Shown: positions 1 to 11,000 of the stretch, piece after piece
How the letters are laid out: each line of letters begins with the position of its first letter
How positions within the stretch are numbered: position 1 is the stretch's first letter
Assembly: GCA_963575745.1 (NCBI GenBank)
Contig: CAUYUJ010015303.1
Span: 121,970 to 170,327, forward strand
DNA length: 48,358 bases
From: Prorocentrum cordatum
Lineage: Eukaryota > Sar > Dinophyceae > Prorocentrales > Prorocentraceae
Direction of reading: 5' to 3'
Notes under the pieces: model-generated
The model's input: only the letters and a program-made list of their open reading frames with translations
Told to the model about the DNA's origin: nothing
Database searches by the model: none
Translations under genes and position numbers: made by a program

Positions 1-111
1 AGCCGTGCGCTCCTGAGCGGGGTGGGCTAAATCGGGCCCCTCTCAGCGACACGTGGGCGATCGGGGGTCGATGCACACCCCCCCACGAGCCTATCCCCCC
101 CCGATGGGTGA

Positions 112-254
112 CCCCACGTAAACCCTACCCCCACCCCCAAGATTTCCAAGGGGGCGGGGTGTAGAGGCTCGCTCCGCTCGGGAGTTCCCGAACGAAGGGA
201 ACCCCCACCCCCCCTTAGAAATCGTGGAGGGGGGGGGGTAGGGTTCACATGTGG
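112..254. repeat. Foldback (inverted-repeat) element, copy 1
   Basis: The left arm (ACGTAAACCCTACCCCCACC) and the right arm (GGGGTAGGGTTCACATGTGG) are imperfect inverted complements. They flank an inner inverted pair around CCGAACGAAGGGAACCC. The same architecture with better-preserved arms occurs at 41746-41884, so this is a dispersed family and not a chance palindrome. There is no coding potential. It may be a MITE-like non-autonomous element; the family is not recognised. Confidence 0.6.
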
Positions 255-823
255 CCAGCCCCCCCCTAACGTTGCCCCTGAGATCAACGCTGGACCCCCC
301 TGGCAGCGCTTCTGGCGCTGCCCCCCCAGGCGCACTGCGTTGCGCCAGGGAGGAGCCCAGGCATCCGATGCCTTGAGTGGTTCAATTGTAAACGTTCTAT
401 TGTATCTGGCGTTTCGACATTGGGCGGAGGGGGGGGGGGGCGAAGGGGTCTGGCTCCGGACCTCTGCTTAGTGTGACTGTTTGCAACAGAGCGTCCTATG
501 ATGGGGAAGGCTCCACCTGCTTGAAACAGGCACCAAAAACAGCCAAGATCTACTCCATGGGGGGTGCGAGGGTCCGCGACGATCGGCAAAACAATGAATA
601 AAGAAACGTTCACGTGTCCAAAGCCCCGACGCTCTCCCCACGACAGGCCCGCTCTTTGAGGGCCCTGGGGCCCAGAAAGGGCCCCAGGGCCCGACGAGTG
701 CCGAACACCGTTGGTCGTGGCGTGTGTTCACGGCGCGAGAAACTCAGTGAGAGAGGGGGTCGGCGCCGAGAAGTCCGCGCGGACATCCAGCTGCACGGTT
801 TCCCGCGGGGCCGTAGGCGATCC
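255..823. other. Unassigned GC-rich sequence
   Basis: No convincing gene. It contains C- and G-runs and two short self-complementary patches (for example TTTGAGGGCCCTGGGGCC near 654). Short open frames on both strands have no recognisable domain. Confidence 0.5.
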
Positions 824-1465
824 GAGAGGAGGAGGAGGCGGAGGAGGATGAGGATGAGGATGAGGATGAGGATGAGGAGGAGGAGGAGGAGGAGGAGGAG
901 GAGGAGGAGGAGGAGGAGGAAGGAGGAAGGAGGGGAGGACGGGTCGCCTAAGCCCTTCGGAGAAACCCTCCACCTCCAGCTGTTTATGTCTGTGCCGGTG
1001 TTTCTTCTTCGACTCGTCGTCGTCCTGCGGGTCGTCGGGCGCTGGGGACAGGGCGGCCTCGATGCCCTGGACGCGCTCCCCGCCAGGCAGCCGCCCCAGG
1101 AGCGCGCGCATGCTCTCGGGCGAGCTGCAAGAGGTTTCCAGAGGTGGTCAGGACAGAGGTGCACGGGTTCCCCCGGGGCAGTAGGCGACCCAAGGAGAAG
1201 GAGGAGGAGGAGGAGGAACAGGAAGGGGACTTCTTTAACATCCACGGCAAAGGGGAAAAACGAAAAACGAAGAGTCACAGAGGGGGGAGAGGAGGAGGAG
1301 GAGGAGGAGGAAGAGGAGGAGGAGGAGGAGGAGAAGAAAGAGGAGGAGGGGGAGGGGGAGGAGGAGGGAGGAGGAGGAGGAGGAGGAGGAGGACTGAGGA
1401 GGAGGAGGAGGGAGGAGTAGTAGGAGGAGGAGGAGGAGGAGGAGGAGGAGGAGGAGGAGGACGGG
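824..1465. repeat. GGA/GATGAG microsatellite arrays
   Basis: Runs of GGA and GGATGA at about 824-930 and of GGA at about 1198-1465 are separated by a ~270 bp non-repetitive spacer. The sequence GGACGGGTCGC-CTAAGCCCTTCGGAGA follows the first array, and a near-identical one follows the second, so the array plus its flank is itself duplicated. The long open frames here (Glu/Gly/Arg or Ser/Pro homopolymers) are artefacts of the repeats. Confidence 0.9.
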
Positions 1466-1667
1466 TCGCTAAGCCCTTCGGAGACACCCTCCAGGCCGAA
1501 CCCCCTCGTTTGACGAGACCTATTCGCCACCGTGCCGTGAGGCGCGAATTGGAGTGTCATCCGGTCTCTTGGAGTTCTCTGTCCGCGGTCCCGAGTGCCT
1601 CCGGGCGTAGATGGCCTAGAGAGCCTTCTCTTCCAACCCCTTTCTTCCCCTTCGGGGAGGGGTCTAT

Positions 1668-1736
1668 CACTGTTCCCTATTGATATACACCCCCTCCCCC
1701 CACCCGGCTGGCACCAACCCGGAACAATGATGACCC
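1668..1736 (+). repeat. Dispersed ~85-bp repeat 'A', diverged copy
   Basis: Reads CACTGTTCCCTATTGATATACACC, then C-runs, then GGCTGGCACCAACC. It is a diverged relative of the blocks at 2596-2690 and 6530-6616. Function unknown. Confidence 0.6.
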
Positions 1737-1738
1737 CA

Positions 1739-1742
1739 TGAC

Positions 1743-1773
<31 letters not shown>

Positions 1774-1775
1774 GC
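1739..1775. repeat. (CA)n microsatellite
   Basis: An almost perfect CA dinucleotide run with one interruption near its right end. Confidence 0.95.
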
Positions 1776-1779
1776 ACAC

Positions 1780-2595
1780 CATCGCTGTCAACAAAAATCC
1801 ACATTTGGAGCCTGCACATTTAGAGCATGCGCGGCCGCCCCGCGACCACTTTGCATTGGTATCTTACAAAGACGGCTGGGGTGCCAGCAGATCCCACCTG
1901 GCTTCTGGACGCAGGTGGTCGACTGACTGGTCTGGCAAATCAATGGCTACGGCCTTCTCGCCTTTTCGTTTCCGATGGGTTTTGGAAACCTCGGTTCCCG
2001 GCGAAGCTGCTGCAGCGTCTGCAGTGCCTAGAAGCGCCCCGATCCCCGAAACCTCTGCAATGGGCGCGTCGCCTGGCCGCGCGCGACGCGCGGAGCCGCG
2101 GAGCTTCCTTGTCACAGTGGAACCTACAACCAGCACAGCGGGAGTGTGAATGCCCTGGCGTGCACTTTGCATTGCGTTTCGACGAGGATGGTGCGGTGCA
2201 CACCGGTTGGTTGGCGTGTCAGGCCACGTGCCTTCTCGCACGTTTTGCTCTTATGCGTGAGGGCGGGTCCGCGCGCGGTCGCCAGCAGCCACAAGCATGC
2301 GGTGGGGCGTGCGCAGTTGCTGGCGTAGCAACAGGTGCGGCGCACGCAAGTGGAGCCCCGATTGAATCCTAGTGGCCGGCGAACCTGGCGCGGCTGGAGC
2401 GCGTGGAACACTGAGCGCACGTGGGGAACGTGCCGCACCTGGCGCGCATGGCACGCTTGAGCCTCCAGGGTGTCTGGTGCATCTGGGACCCGTGGCTTCT
2501 GCGGCGCTATTACGCGATATGCTGACACCCGGGTGCTACTTTTGTGTTGGGAGGCGGGTGGGATGAGCAAAACGTTTTGCGGGCGGGTGGGTAGC
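1780..2595. other. Unassigned GC-rich spacer with a weak 181-codon open frame
   Basis: An open frame runs from 1827 to 2372 on the plus strand, but competing open frames of similar length lie on the other strand and no domain is visible, so I do not call a gene. A short block at about 1938-1985 (TCAATG...CCTTCTCGCCTTTTCG...CCGATGG) recurs at 28307-28350 and, more diverged, near 32012. This marks a dispersed repeat. Confidence 0.4.
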
Positions 2596-2690
2596 TTGAT
2601 CACTGTTCCCTATTAATGTACACCCCCACCCCCAGGCGACTGGGAGCCAACCAGGGTCAATGCGGGCACCCCCCCCACCATGCCATGCAA
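2596..2690 (+). repeat. Dispersed repeat 'A', copy 2
   Basis: Starts GATCACTGTTCCCTATTAAT, continues with C-runs, AGGCGACTGGGAGCCAACC and ends near GGTCAATGCGGGCACC. Nearly identical to 6530-6616. It is followed by a ~65 bp block (GCCTCCAAATTCGGAGCATG...) that recurs at about 3995-4050 and 27575-27625. Confidence 0.85.
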
Positions 2691-2796
2691 AAAACAAAAC
2701 AAACACGCAATATGCCTCCAAATTCGGAGCATGCGCAACGAACCCGATGCGGCCTCCCTCCACCGTTCCCGTCAAAAAAAAAACAAAATACATTTG

Positions 2797-2975
2797 GCGG
2801 CGGCGGTGGCGGCGGCTGCGGCGGCTGCGGCGGGGGCAGCGGTTGCGGCGGCTGCGGCGGTGGCGGCGGCGGTGGCGGCGGCGGCGGGGGCGGCGGCGGC
2901 GGCGGCGGCAGCGACGGCAGTGGCGGCGGCGGCGGCGGCAGCGGTGGCGGCAGCGGCTGCGGCGGCAGCGACTAA
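2797..2975. repeat. (GGC)n array
   Basis: A GGCGGC/GGCTGC-type trinucleotide array. The poly-Ala, poly-Gly and poly-Arg frames through it are not genes. The same array type occurs at 6015-6425 and 27664-27965, each bordering the satellite field. Confidence 0.9.
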
Positions 2976-3045
2976 TTACGGCGGCGGCGGCGGCGATTCG
3001 GCAGCGGAGGCGGGGACAATGCGGGTACCCCCCCACCATCCCTTG

Positions 3046-4065
3046 TAAATTATCCCGGCAAAGCAACCTAACAGCGATGTGTAGAAGCATATCTGAAAGC
3101 ATTCCCCTTAAGATTCAGATGAACATCCAGTTGTAGAATTCTGCTGTTCTCGCAGTCGTAGTCGCATTCGCGATGACAGTCGCAGCGGCAACGGCAGTGC
3201 AGTCACAGCCTCAGCCTCAGCCTGCCTCAGCCTCAGCCTCAGCCTCCTCAGCCTGCCTCAGCCTCAGCCTCAGCCTGCTTCAGCCTCAGCATCAGTCTGC
3301 CTTGCCTCAGCCTCAGCCTCAGCCTGCCTCAGCCTCAGCCTTCAGCCTCAGCCTCAGCCTCAGCTCAGCCTGCCTCAGCTCAGCCCTTCAGGCCTCAGCC
3401 TTCAGCCTCTGCCTCAGCCTCAGTCTGCTTCGCCCAGCCTCAGTCTGCCTTCAGCCTCGCCTCAGCCTGCCTCAGCCTCGCCTGCCTCGGCCGCAGCATC
3501 AGCCTGCCTCAGCATTCAAAATGTGGCCCAGGAATGGAGTTCTGGGAACTAGAAGAACACGAAGTGGCCTACAGTTGGCTCCGGGCATTCAAAATCATGC
3601 CCAGGAATGGAGTTCTGGGAACTTGAAGAGCACGAAGTGGCCTACAGTTGGCTCCGGGCATCCAAAATGTGGCCCGGGAATGGAGTTCTGGGAACTCGAA
3701 GAGCACGAAGTGGCCTACAGTTGGCTCCGGGCATCCAAAATGTGGCCCGGGAATGGAGTTCTGGGAAGTCGAAGAGCACGAAGTGGCCTACAGTTGGCTC
3801 CGGGCATCCAAAATGTGGCCCGGGAATGGAGTTCTGGGAGCACCAAGAGCGATTTTGCGAGGATGTCCCAAGCGATTTCGGCTTCGGCGGCAGCCTGTCC
3901 GGGTCCCGCCCAGACCCCCCTGAGGAGTCATGATGCTCTCTTTTGAGACCACTAGAAACCTATCAGCAAGAGCTGTTAGGTAAAAACCATACAAACACAC
4001 ACTCTGCCTCCAAATTCGGGGCATGCGCAGCGAACCCGATGCGGCCTCCCCCACCATCCTGTCAA
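3046..4065 (+). repeat. Higher-order satellite unit 1 (~1.02 kb)
   Basis: Composite unit in the order C-D-E-F. C is a conserved ~150 bp block starting ATTATCCCGGCAAAGCAACC and ending near GACAGTCGCAGCGGCAACGG. D is a CAGCCT-type hexanucleotide array (about 3200-3510). E is five 73-bp minisatellite repeats. F is a conserved block ending near AGCAAGAGCTGTTAGGTAA. The next two units start 1019 and 966 bp further on, at the same ATTATCCC landmark. Long open frames here follow the repeats and shift frame between copies. Confidence 0.9.
3518..3845 (+). repeat. 73-bp minisatellite array E1
   Basis: Successive AAAATGTGGCCC-like landmarks fall at 3518, 3591, 3664, 3737 and 3810, an exact 73-bp period. 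Because 73 is not a multiple of three, each unit shifts the reading frame, and all three frames stay open across many units. Related arrays are at 4553-4880, 5526-5850 and 27019-27400. Confidence 0.95.
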
Positions 4066-5031
4066 AAATTATCCCGGCAAAGCAACCTAACAGCGATGTG
4101 TAGAAGCATATCTGAAAGCATTCCCCTTCAGATTCAGATGAAAATCCAGTTGTAGAATTCTGCTGTTCTCGCAGTCGTAGTCGCATTCGCGATGACAGTC
4201 GCAGCGGCAACGGCAGTCGCAGTCCAGCCTCAGCCTCAGCCTGCCTCAGCCTCAGCCTCAGCCTGCCTCAGCCTCAGCCTGCCCCAGCCTCAGCCTCAGC
4301 CTGCTTCAGCCTCAGCTCAGTCTGCCTTCAGCCTCGGCCTCAGCCTCAGCCTGCCTCAGCCTCAGCCTGCATCAGCCTCAGCCTCAGCCTGCCTCAGCAT
4401 CAGCCTGCCTCAGCCTCAGCCTCAGCCTGCCTCAGCCTCAGCCTCAGTCTGCTTCAGCCTCAGCCTCAGTCTGCCTTCCAGCCTCGGCCTCAGCCTCAGC
4501 CTGCCTCAGCCTCAGCCTGCCTCGGCCGCAGCATCAGCCTGCCTCAGCATTCAAAATGTGGCCCAGGAATGGAGTTCTGGGAACTAGAAGAACACGAAGT
4601 GGCCTACAGTTGGCTCCGGGCATTCAAAATCATGCCCAGGAATGGAGTTCTGGGAACTTGAAGAGCACGAAGTGGCCTACAGTTGGCTCCGGGCATCCAA
4701 AATGTGGCCCGGGAATGGAGAGTTCTGGGAAATCGAAGAGCACGAAGTGGCCTACAGTTGGCTCCGGGCATTCAAAATGTGGCCGGGAATGGAGTTCTGG
4801 GAACTCGAAGAGCACGAAGTGGCCTACAGTTGGCTCCGGGCATTCAGAATGTGGCCCGGGAATGGAGTTCTGGGAGGTCGAAGAGCACGAAGTGTGTGAC
4901 TGTTTGCGAAAAACGAGTGCGGCGGCAGCCGCGGCGGCAGCCTGTCCGGGTCCCGCCCAGACCCCCCTGAGGAGTCATGATGCTCTCTTTTGAGACCACT
5001 AGAAACCTATCAGCAAGAGCTGTTAGGTAAC
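4066..5031 (+). repeat. Higher-order satellite unit 2 (~0.97 kb)
   Basis: Same C-D-E-F order as unit 1. The minisatellite portion (4553-4880) contains small length variants (an extra GA near 4718 and a missing C near 4784). Block F is shortened: the GATTTTGCGAGGATGTCCC segment is replaced by TGTGTGACTGTTTGCG. Confidence 0.9.
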
Positions 5032-6005
5032 AAATTATCCCGGCAAAGCAACCTAACAGCGATGTGTAGAAGCATATCTGAAAGCATTCCCCTTCAGATT
5101 CAGATGAAAATCCAGTTGTAGAATTCTGCTGTTCTCGCAGTCGTAGTCGCATTCGCGATGACAGTCGCAGCGGCAACGGCAGTCGCAGTCACAGCCTCAG
5201 CCTCAGCCTGCCTCAGCCTCAGCCTCAGCCTGCCTCAGCCTCAGCCTGCCTCAGCCTCAGCCTCAGCCTGCTTCAGCCTCAGCCTCAGTCTGCCTTCAGC
5301 CTCGGCCTCAGCCTCAGCCTGCCTCAGCCTCAGCCTGCATCAGCCTCAGCCTCAGCCTCAGCCTGCCTCAGCATCAGCCTGCCTCAGCCTCAGCCTCAGC
5401 CTGCCTCAGCCTCAGCCTCAGCCTGCTTCAGCCTCAGCCTCAGTCTGCCTTCAGCCTCGGCCTCAGCCTCAGCCTGCCTCAGCCTCAGCCTGCCTCAGCC
5501 TCAGCATCAGCCTGCCTCAGCATTCAAAATGTGGCCCGGGAATGGAGTTCTGGGAACTCGAAGAACACGAAGTGGCCTACAGTTGGCTCCGGGCATTCAA
5601 AATCATGCCCAGGAATGGAGTTCTGGGAACTCGAAGACCACGAAGTGGCCTACAGTTGGCTCCGGGCATCCAAAATGTGGCCCGGGAATGGAGTTCTGGG
5701 AACTCGAAGACCACGAAGTGGCCTACAGTTGGCTCCGGGCATCCAAAATGTGGCCCGGGAATGGAGTTCTGGGAAGTCGAAGAGCACGAAGTGGCCTACA
5801 GTTGGCTCCGGGCATCCAAAATGTGGCCCGGGAATGGAGTTCTGGGAGCACCAAGAGCGATTTTGCGAGGATGTCCCAAGCGATTTCGGCTTCGGCGGCA
5901 GCCTCGGCGGCAGCCTGTCCGGGTCCCGCCCAGACCCCCCTGAGGAGTCATGATGCTCTCTTTTGAGGCCACTAGAAACCTATCAGCAAGAGCTGTTAGG
6001 TAACA
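5032..6005 (+). repeat. Higher-order satellite unit 3 (~0.97 kb)
   Basis: Same C-D-E-F order. Block F contains a duplicated GGCGGCAGCCT segment. The unit ends at TGTTAGGTAACAAA, directly followed by a GGC array. Confidence 0.9.
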
Positions 6006-6112
6006 AAATACACTTGGCGGCAGCGGCGGTTGCGGCGGCCGCGGCGGGGGCAGCGGCTGCAGCGGCTGCGGCGGTGGCGGCGGCGGAAGTGGCGGCGGCG
6101 GCGGCGGCGGGG

Positions 6113-6143
<31 letters not shown>

Positions 6144-6391
6144 CGGCGCGGCGGCAGCGGTAGCGGCAGCGGCTGCGGCGGCAGCGGCTACGGCGGCGAC
6201 GATTCGGCAGCGGGGGCGACGGCGGCGGCGGCGATGGCGGAGGCGACGGCGGGCGGCGCGGCGGCCGCAGCGGCGGACGGCGGCGGACGGCGGCGGCGGG
6301 CAGCGCGGTGGCAGGCGGCGCGGTGGCGGCAGCGGCGGCGGACAGCGGCGGCGGCGGCGGCGGCGGCGACTGCGAGGCGGCAGCGGCGGCG

Positions 6392-6423
<32 letters not shown>

Positions 6424-6425
6424 AT
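6006..6425. repeat. (GGC)n array
   Basis: An imperfect GGC/GCG trinucleotide array inserted between satellite unit 3 and repeat A. It is followed by a ~60 bp block (CCCAGTCCCTGCCCATCCA...GACTGCTGAATATGCTGCGG) that recurs at 27968-28020. Confidence 0.9.
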
Positions 6426-6529
6426 TCGCCCCCAGTCCCTGCCCATCCACAGACGACTGCTGAATATGCTGCGGCTCGGGCCAGGCTCGGGTAACACGGT
6501 GGGAGTGCTTGCGGGCGGGGAGGGAGTCT

Positions 6530-6616
6530 TGATCACTGTTCCCTATTAATATACACCCCCACCCCCAGGCGACTGGGAGCCAACCAGGGTCAATGCGGGC
6601 ACCCCCCCCGCCATGC
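6530..6616 (+). repeat. Dispersed repeat 'A', copy 3
   Basis: Near-identical to 2596-2690, including GATCACTGTTCCCTATTAAT and CGACTGGGAGCCAACCAGGG. It directly precedes another C block of the satellite. Confidence 0.9.
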
Positions 6617-6620
6617 CTTG

Positions 6621-7145
6621 TAAAAAAATATCCCGGCAAAGCAACCTAACAGCGATGTGTAGGAGCGTATCTGGAAGCATCCCCCTTAAGATTCAGATGA
6701 GAATCCAGTTGTAGAGTTCTGTTGTTCTCGCAGTCGTAGTCGCATTCGCGATGACAGTCGCAGTGGCCTGCATTAGCCTCAGCCTCAGCCTCAGCCTGCC
6801 TCAGCATCAGCCTCAGCCTCAGCTTCAGCCTGCCTCAGCCTCAGCCTCAGCCTGCTCCTGCATCAGCCTCAGTCTGCCTGCAGCCTCGGCCTCAGCCTCA
6901 GCCTGCCTCAGCCTGAGCCTGCCTCAGCCTCAGCCTCAGCCTCAGCCTGCCTCAGCATCAGCCTGCCTCAGCTCAGCCTCAGCCTCAGCCTGCCTCAGCC
7001 TCAGCCTCAGCCTGCTTCAGCCTCAGCCTCAGTCTGCCTTCAGCCTCGGCCTCAGCCTCGGCCTGCCTCAGCCTCAGCCTGCATCAGCCTCAGCCTCAGC
7101 CTCAGCCTCAGCCTGCCTCAGCCTCAGCCTCAGCCTGCCTCAGCC
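6621..7145 (+). repeat. Satellite unit 4, left half (interrupted by the retrotransposon)
   Basis: A C block (6621-6770) leads into a CAGCCT-type hexanucleotide array that stops abruptly at the LTR. The matching right half (remaining hexamer array, then E and F) resumes at 26328. The retrotransposon therefore split an existing satellite unit. Confidence 0.9.
7141..7145. repeat. Target-site duplication, left copy
   Basis: CAGCC directly before the left LTR, matched by CAGCC at 26328-26332. Both lie within CAGCCT-type satellite, so part of the match could be by chance. The 5-bp length fits Copia integration. Confidence 0.75.
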
Positions 7146-7319
7146 TGTGTAAGGGTGAGGGGGACCAATGGACCGACCCCACCCCGAGTGTCCGTCGGTA
7201 GACGATGAGGGACGATGGTTTTACCCAACGTACCTCCAACTATCGAGTACCTGTCATCCGAGCCAAGAGGGGCGATGGATATGAGCAAGATAGGAGGAAA
7301 GTAGGGGGATTCACACACA
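7146..7319 (-). repeat. 3' LTR (left end on the plus strand)
   Basis: 174 bp, plus-strand TGTGTAAGGG...TTCACACACA. It matches the right-hand LTR at every base except 7291. It is the 3' LTR because the ORFs run leftward. The sequence just outside it on the internal side (about 7320-7345) reads purine/G-rich on the minus strand (GGGATCGGGACGGGGTG) and is the likely polypurine-tract equivalent. Confidence 0.93.
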
Positions 7320-7598
7320 CACCCCGTCCCGATCCCGCCCGATGCCCACGCACAAAGGCGAAAGGCACCGAAGCGGGGATCGGGATAGGAGAGTGAATCA
7401 CTACTGAACTCCTGTCTGCAATCCACTGCTTCAGCCCAGGAAGGAAAGGAAGGGACAGCCAAAACTCTGTCGTAAGGTTCGCACCCAACGGCGGCGCTAA
7501 CCCGCAAACAAAGTTTTACAGCGCCTGCCGCCGAGATAGAACCCAGGACAGTGCTGTGGGCTGGAGAGAAGTGGAATGGAGAGACTGAGCTCTTACGA

Positions 7599-7619
7599 CA
7601 CCGACCCAAACGGTCGGTG
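7599..7619. other. Stem-loop in the 3' internal region
   Basis: CACCGACC and GGTCGGTG form a perfect 8-bp stem around a 5-nt loop (CAAAC on the plus strand). It lies downstream of ORF2 in the transcript. It could act in RNA packaging, 3'-end formation or stability; no function is shown by sequence. Confidence 0.5.
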
Positions 7620-8069
7620 CCCGAAGCAACACATGATATGAAAGAAATGTCTGAATGTGAAGTCTTCAATCCAATCCAAATCAAAGTAAGATATGTGAAC
7701 AATTAGGTACGAGGGTGGTGAATATTTTCATGCAAGTTCCAGATCCAATCTGTACCAGATGCAATCTGTACGTCTTGCCACAGTTCGAGTCTAAAGGATA
7801 TTTATGCGATTGTGCATTATGCGATTTTTTTTTTGAATCTATATGAGTAGTGATCTCACATCATGAGGATAGCTGGCACCATAATCTTTCACACTCAGTT
7901 GTTGAGTTCATGAAGGGGAAGAATCCTTGAAGTGATATACCGATCGGAAAGTAAGTGCGAGCGTCCTCAAAGGATAGATATCAACAAAGAAAAAAAGATA
8001 GATAATAGCGATGGGCGCATCAACAATAAGATAAAGTTGGAAGCCATTCAAAATCTTGTGGGCGGCATG

Positions 8070-8088
8070 GCAACCAGTTTCCTGGTGC
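8070..8088 (-). other. Dispersed hairpin-family copy just past the ORF2 stop
   Basis: On the minus strand: GCACCAG, GAAA loop, CTGGTTGC. The inner five pairs are intact, and two of them (positions 4-15 C-G and 6-13 A-T) differ from the consensus in a compensatory way. There is one extra T in the 3' arm. It lies outside coding sequence, so the conserved unit is the nucleic acid and not a peptide. Confidence 0.7.
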
Positions 8089-8089
8089 A

Positions 8090-11000
8090 TTAGCGTGGAG
8101 GATCCCAGCGCCATGTTCTGCCCGTATATTGTCCCGAGGTGTACTTCTTGCTCCATGCAGTCGCGCCCCATCCACTATTGGCGAAAGGATCCCACGCTTT
8201 GACCCAGATGAACTCGCCCCAGTGGTCGTACCACTGGCGGTCATATGGAGCAATTTGCCTGTCGTAATAGTGGGCACCGTATTCAGGACTGCAACCGTGG
8301 GTCACGTTCGAGATAGCGGGGCGCTTTGCTAGAGGTGGTCCATCATCGGGACGCGCGGGCGCATATCTGGCAGCGGCAGGCGGAGGCGCCGGAGAGGCGA
8401 CATGGCCATGGCTGTCGAACGCGCCGGAAGAGGTACGATACTCGGATGTATGTGGTGGTGGCTGGGGGGTTGGATCGGTCCCGCTCCCCCTTATGTCACC
8501 CCCACTACTGCTTCCTGGAGCATTGTCGCTGCGGTTTCCCGCTGCACTGGCAGTCTCCTGAAGCTGAGAGTAGTATTCTTCGCGCTCTCTCTTAACACCG
8601 GAGCGGATCTCGTCCCGGGACCCAGTCAGGGACTGTGGGTGCGCGCGAATTTCTGCGGCGGTGATGGCACCGCGGAGAGACTCGCCCGGGACGTGTACGG
8701 TAAGATGGTTGCGCTGAAACCGTTCACGAAGTGTCTCGGCTCCGAGATTCGGTGCTCCAGTTTCTTTTCTCTTTTTGCAGGCCTGCCAGAGGCGATCGGC
8801 CTCAGTGGCAACTTCCATTGTCCATGCAACCCTGCCAGCTTGAATCCGAACCGTTGTCATCTGCTCACGAAAATCATCGTCCTCCGCAAAGCGTTGTGCA
8901 AGGGACATGTATGGATGATACATGGGAGGGTAGTTTGGATTCTCAGGCAGAATGCCGTCCGCATCGGCTTTTGTACGTAGCCTGTCGCATTCCTCCAGAG
9001 ATGGAGAGTTCCAAGCTAGCCACCTCTGATGCCGTTTCCCAGCTTTCTTCCCCATATTTTGAAGATCGTCTTTAGCGTCCGTCTGTGGCTTCTTCAAGCC
9101 ACGCGTATCAATGGGGGCAGCTGTGACGCGCTGGGCGACGTCATCCGGCTGAGTGGCGACAAACGCAACGAACTGTTCTCGCCAGGCCGCAACCTCGTCC
9201 GGCCATTTTGAGTTCTCGTACTTCATGCAAAAGGCACACTTCAGAGTGGCCCCAGGAGTGTCCAAATCGGCGGGCATCCGAGCGTTGCAAATTGAGCAAG
9301 AAGGGATGCGAGTCTGTAGCTCTGGAGGTGCCAGTCCTGTGCTCTCGTCGAACTGAGCGAACCCTGCGAGCAAGGTCGCGAAATTTTCCTGAGATACACT
9401 ACCACCTGGCGCAGAGACGATTTGGCGGGCCCGATCGAGGTGATCAGGCTCAAGCGGGGCAAAGATCTTTTCGTCTTCTTCGTCCAAGATCTTGTCAAGG
9501 TCGCTGCGGTTTCCCGCTGCACCCTGAAAGTCGGCGGAAGCGGCGATAGCCTGGTATGCGTCTTGGAGAACTTGAGTGGCGAGTGTGCGTTGTGATAACT
9601 GTGAACCAACGACAGATTCGATAACGGTTTTTGTAGCCTCCACATCGTCTCGCGACGCTAGGGTTTCCCCTTGCTTCGTAGCCAATGTGGAAATCTTTCC
9701 GTCGTGGGGCGCCGCATTCACGAACTCGTCGTCCACATAGGTCTCTGTGCCCATGCGAAGTGCAGCAAGGCCGGGATGGTTCTGCAGGATCTCGGCGTTC
9801 TCAATGCCGAGGAGTGCAAATTTGTCGCCAGCCTGCTGGTAGAGGTTCAGGTATGCCATGGCGCACCATGAACGTCTGCCGTATGCCAGGGTTCTGTATC
9901 GGAAAGTACCAATGCACTGGAAAAGGTACTTGGTGAAAGCTCTGTGTCCGCATTGCTCTGGGAAACGGTGACACCATGGTGCATCGCAATTGAATTCGAA
10001 GGTCATTGTTGTATTTGCGATATCATCCATGTTCAAAACAACGATGTATTCCATGGTTTCCTTCACTTTGGTGCTAACACCACCTTGAGGCCCAGATCTA
10101 CGAACAATGTGGACTTTCTTGAATGCTTTGAAATAGTCTGGTAGGTCGGTCTGATCTGGTCCATACGTGAGAGTTTTCTCCGCGTTATCCTCCATTGTGT
10201 CAATCTCATTGCGGAGGTCGTTCTCTGGGGACCAGTCATCCTTCTTGAGGAAGTCATCATCGGCATGTTCGGGAACATGTGGCGCAGTGTCACCATTGTT
10301 GCGATATCCCGCTGCGCCGTCATCGTTACTTTCCTCTGGAAAATCCGTTGGTACAGGGATTTCGGTCGGCGAGCTCTGGTCCTGTGTGGGGACCGGCATC
10401 TCAGTAGGCGAACTGTGATCGTTTGCCGCCAGAGGGTGATCCTCCGCTGCCGGCGGAGGATAGTCGGGCGAGTGTGGGGTGATAGTCGGCGACGGAGGGT
10501 CAACTGCAACTGGTGTCGGTTCTGGCACGACTGTCGGCGACGACTGGGCCGGAGGTGCGTCGTCAGTGGACACACCCAAAGACTTATGGCTCCTGATCAA
10601 TTTGAGCAACTCACCTGGCTCAGCCTCAAGAGCATGTATGTCGGAGACCTCCTCAACCTCTGGGGGCTGTTGACTGGGGGCGCTGCGGTGTCCCGCTGCA
10701 CTAGGGGCGTCTGTATGCCTCTGGCGCAGTGGAGCACGAGAACCTCCCCCAGCCCTGACGTCACTGGTCGGCGTCATGAGTGCATGACGAGGTGGAAAAT
10801 TAACTGAGGGACCGAAGCGAAGGTCATCTGGAAGCGAGTTAGGGTCAAAGCCTGGGCAAGGTACGACGCGGGCCAGCGTGTTGCCCGCCATCATGCCCTT
10901 CGTGCCATCCCAAACGTTCATCCAGTGGTCTCCGATTTTCACGGTCACGTATCCCATGAACTGACCTACCTCGCGAATGGGTCCGAATAAGGATCCCATT

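Larger units (their letters stand above)
7320..8089 (-). other. 3' untranslated internal region of the retrotransposon
   Basis: 770 nt between the ORF2 stop and the 3' LTR without a credible gene. It is more AT-rich than the ORFs. It contains the stem-loop at 7599-7619, the candidate polypurine tract next to the LTR, and a copy of the 18-nt hairpin family at 8070-8088. Confidence 0.7.

Noticed and set aside
610-1794. Long open frames through the GGA/TCC arrays (up to 394 codons)
   Set aside because: Homopolymeric Ser, Pro, Glu, Gly or Arg from trinucleotide repeats; open on both strands and in all frames.
7235-7275. CTTGGCTCGG in the LTR (sense strand) as a relic of the dinoflagellate spliced leader (TTTTGGCTCAAG)
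   Set aside because: Only the core TTGGCTC matches, with no flanking spliced-leader sequence; likely chance.
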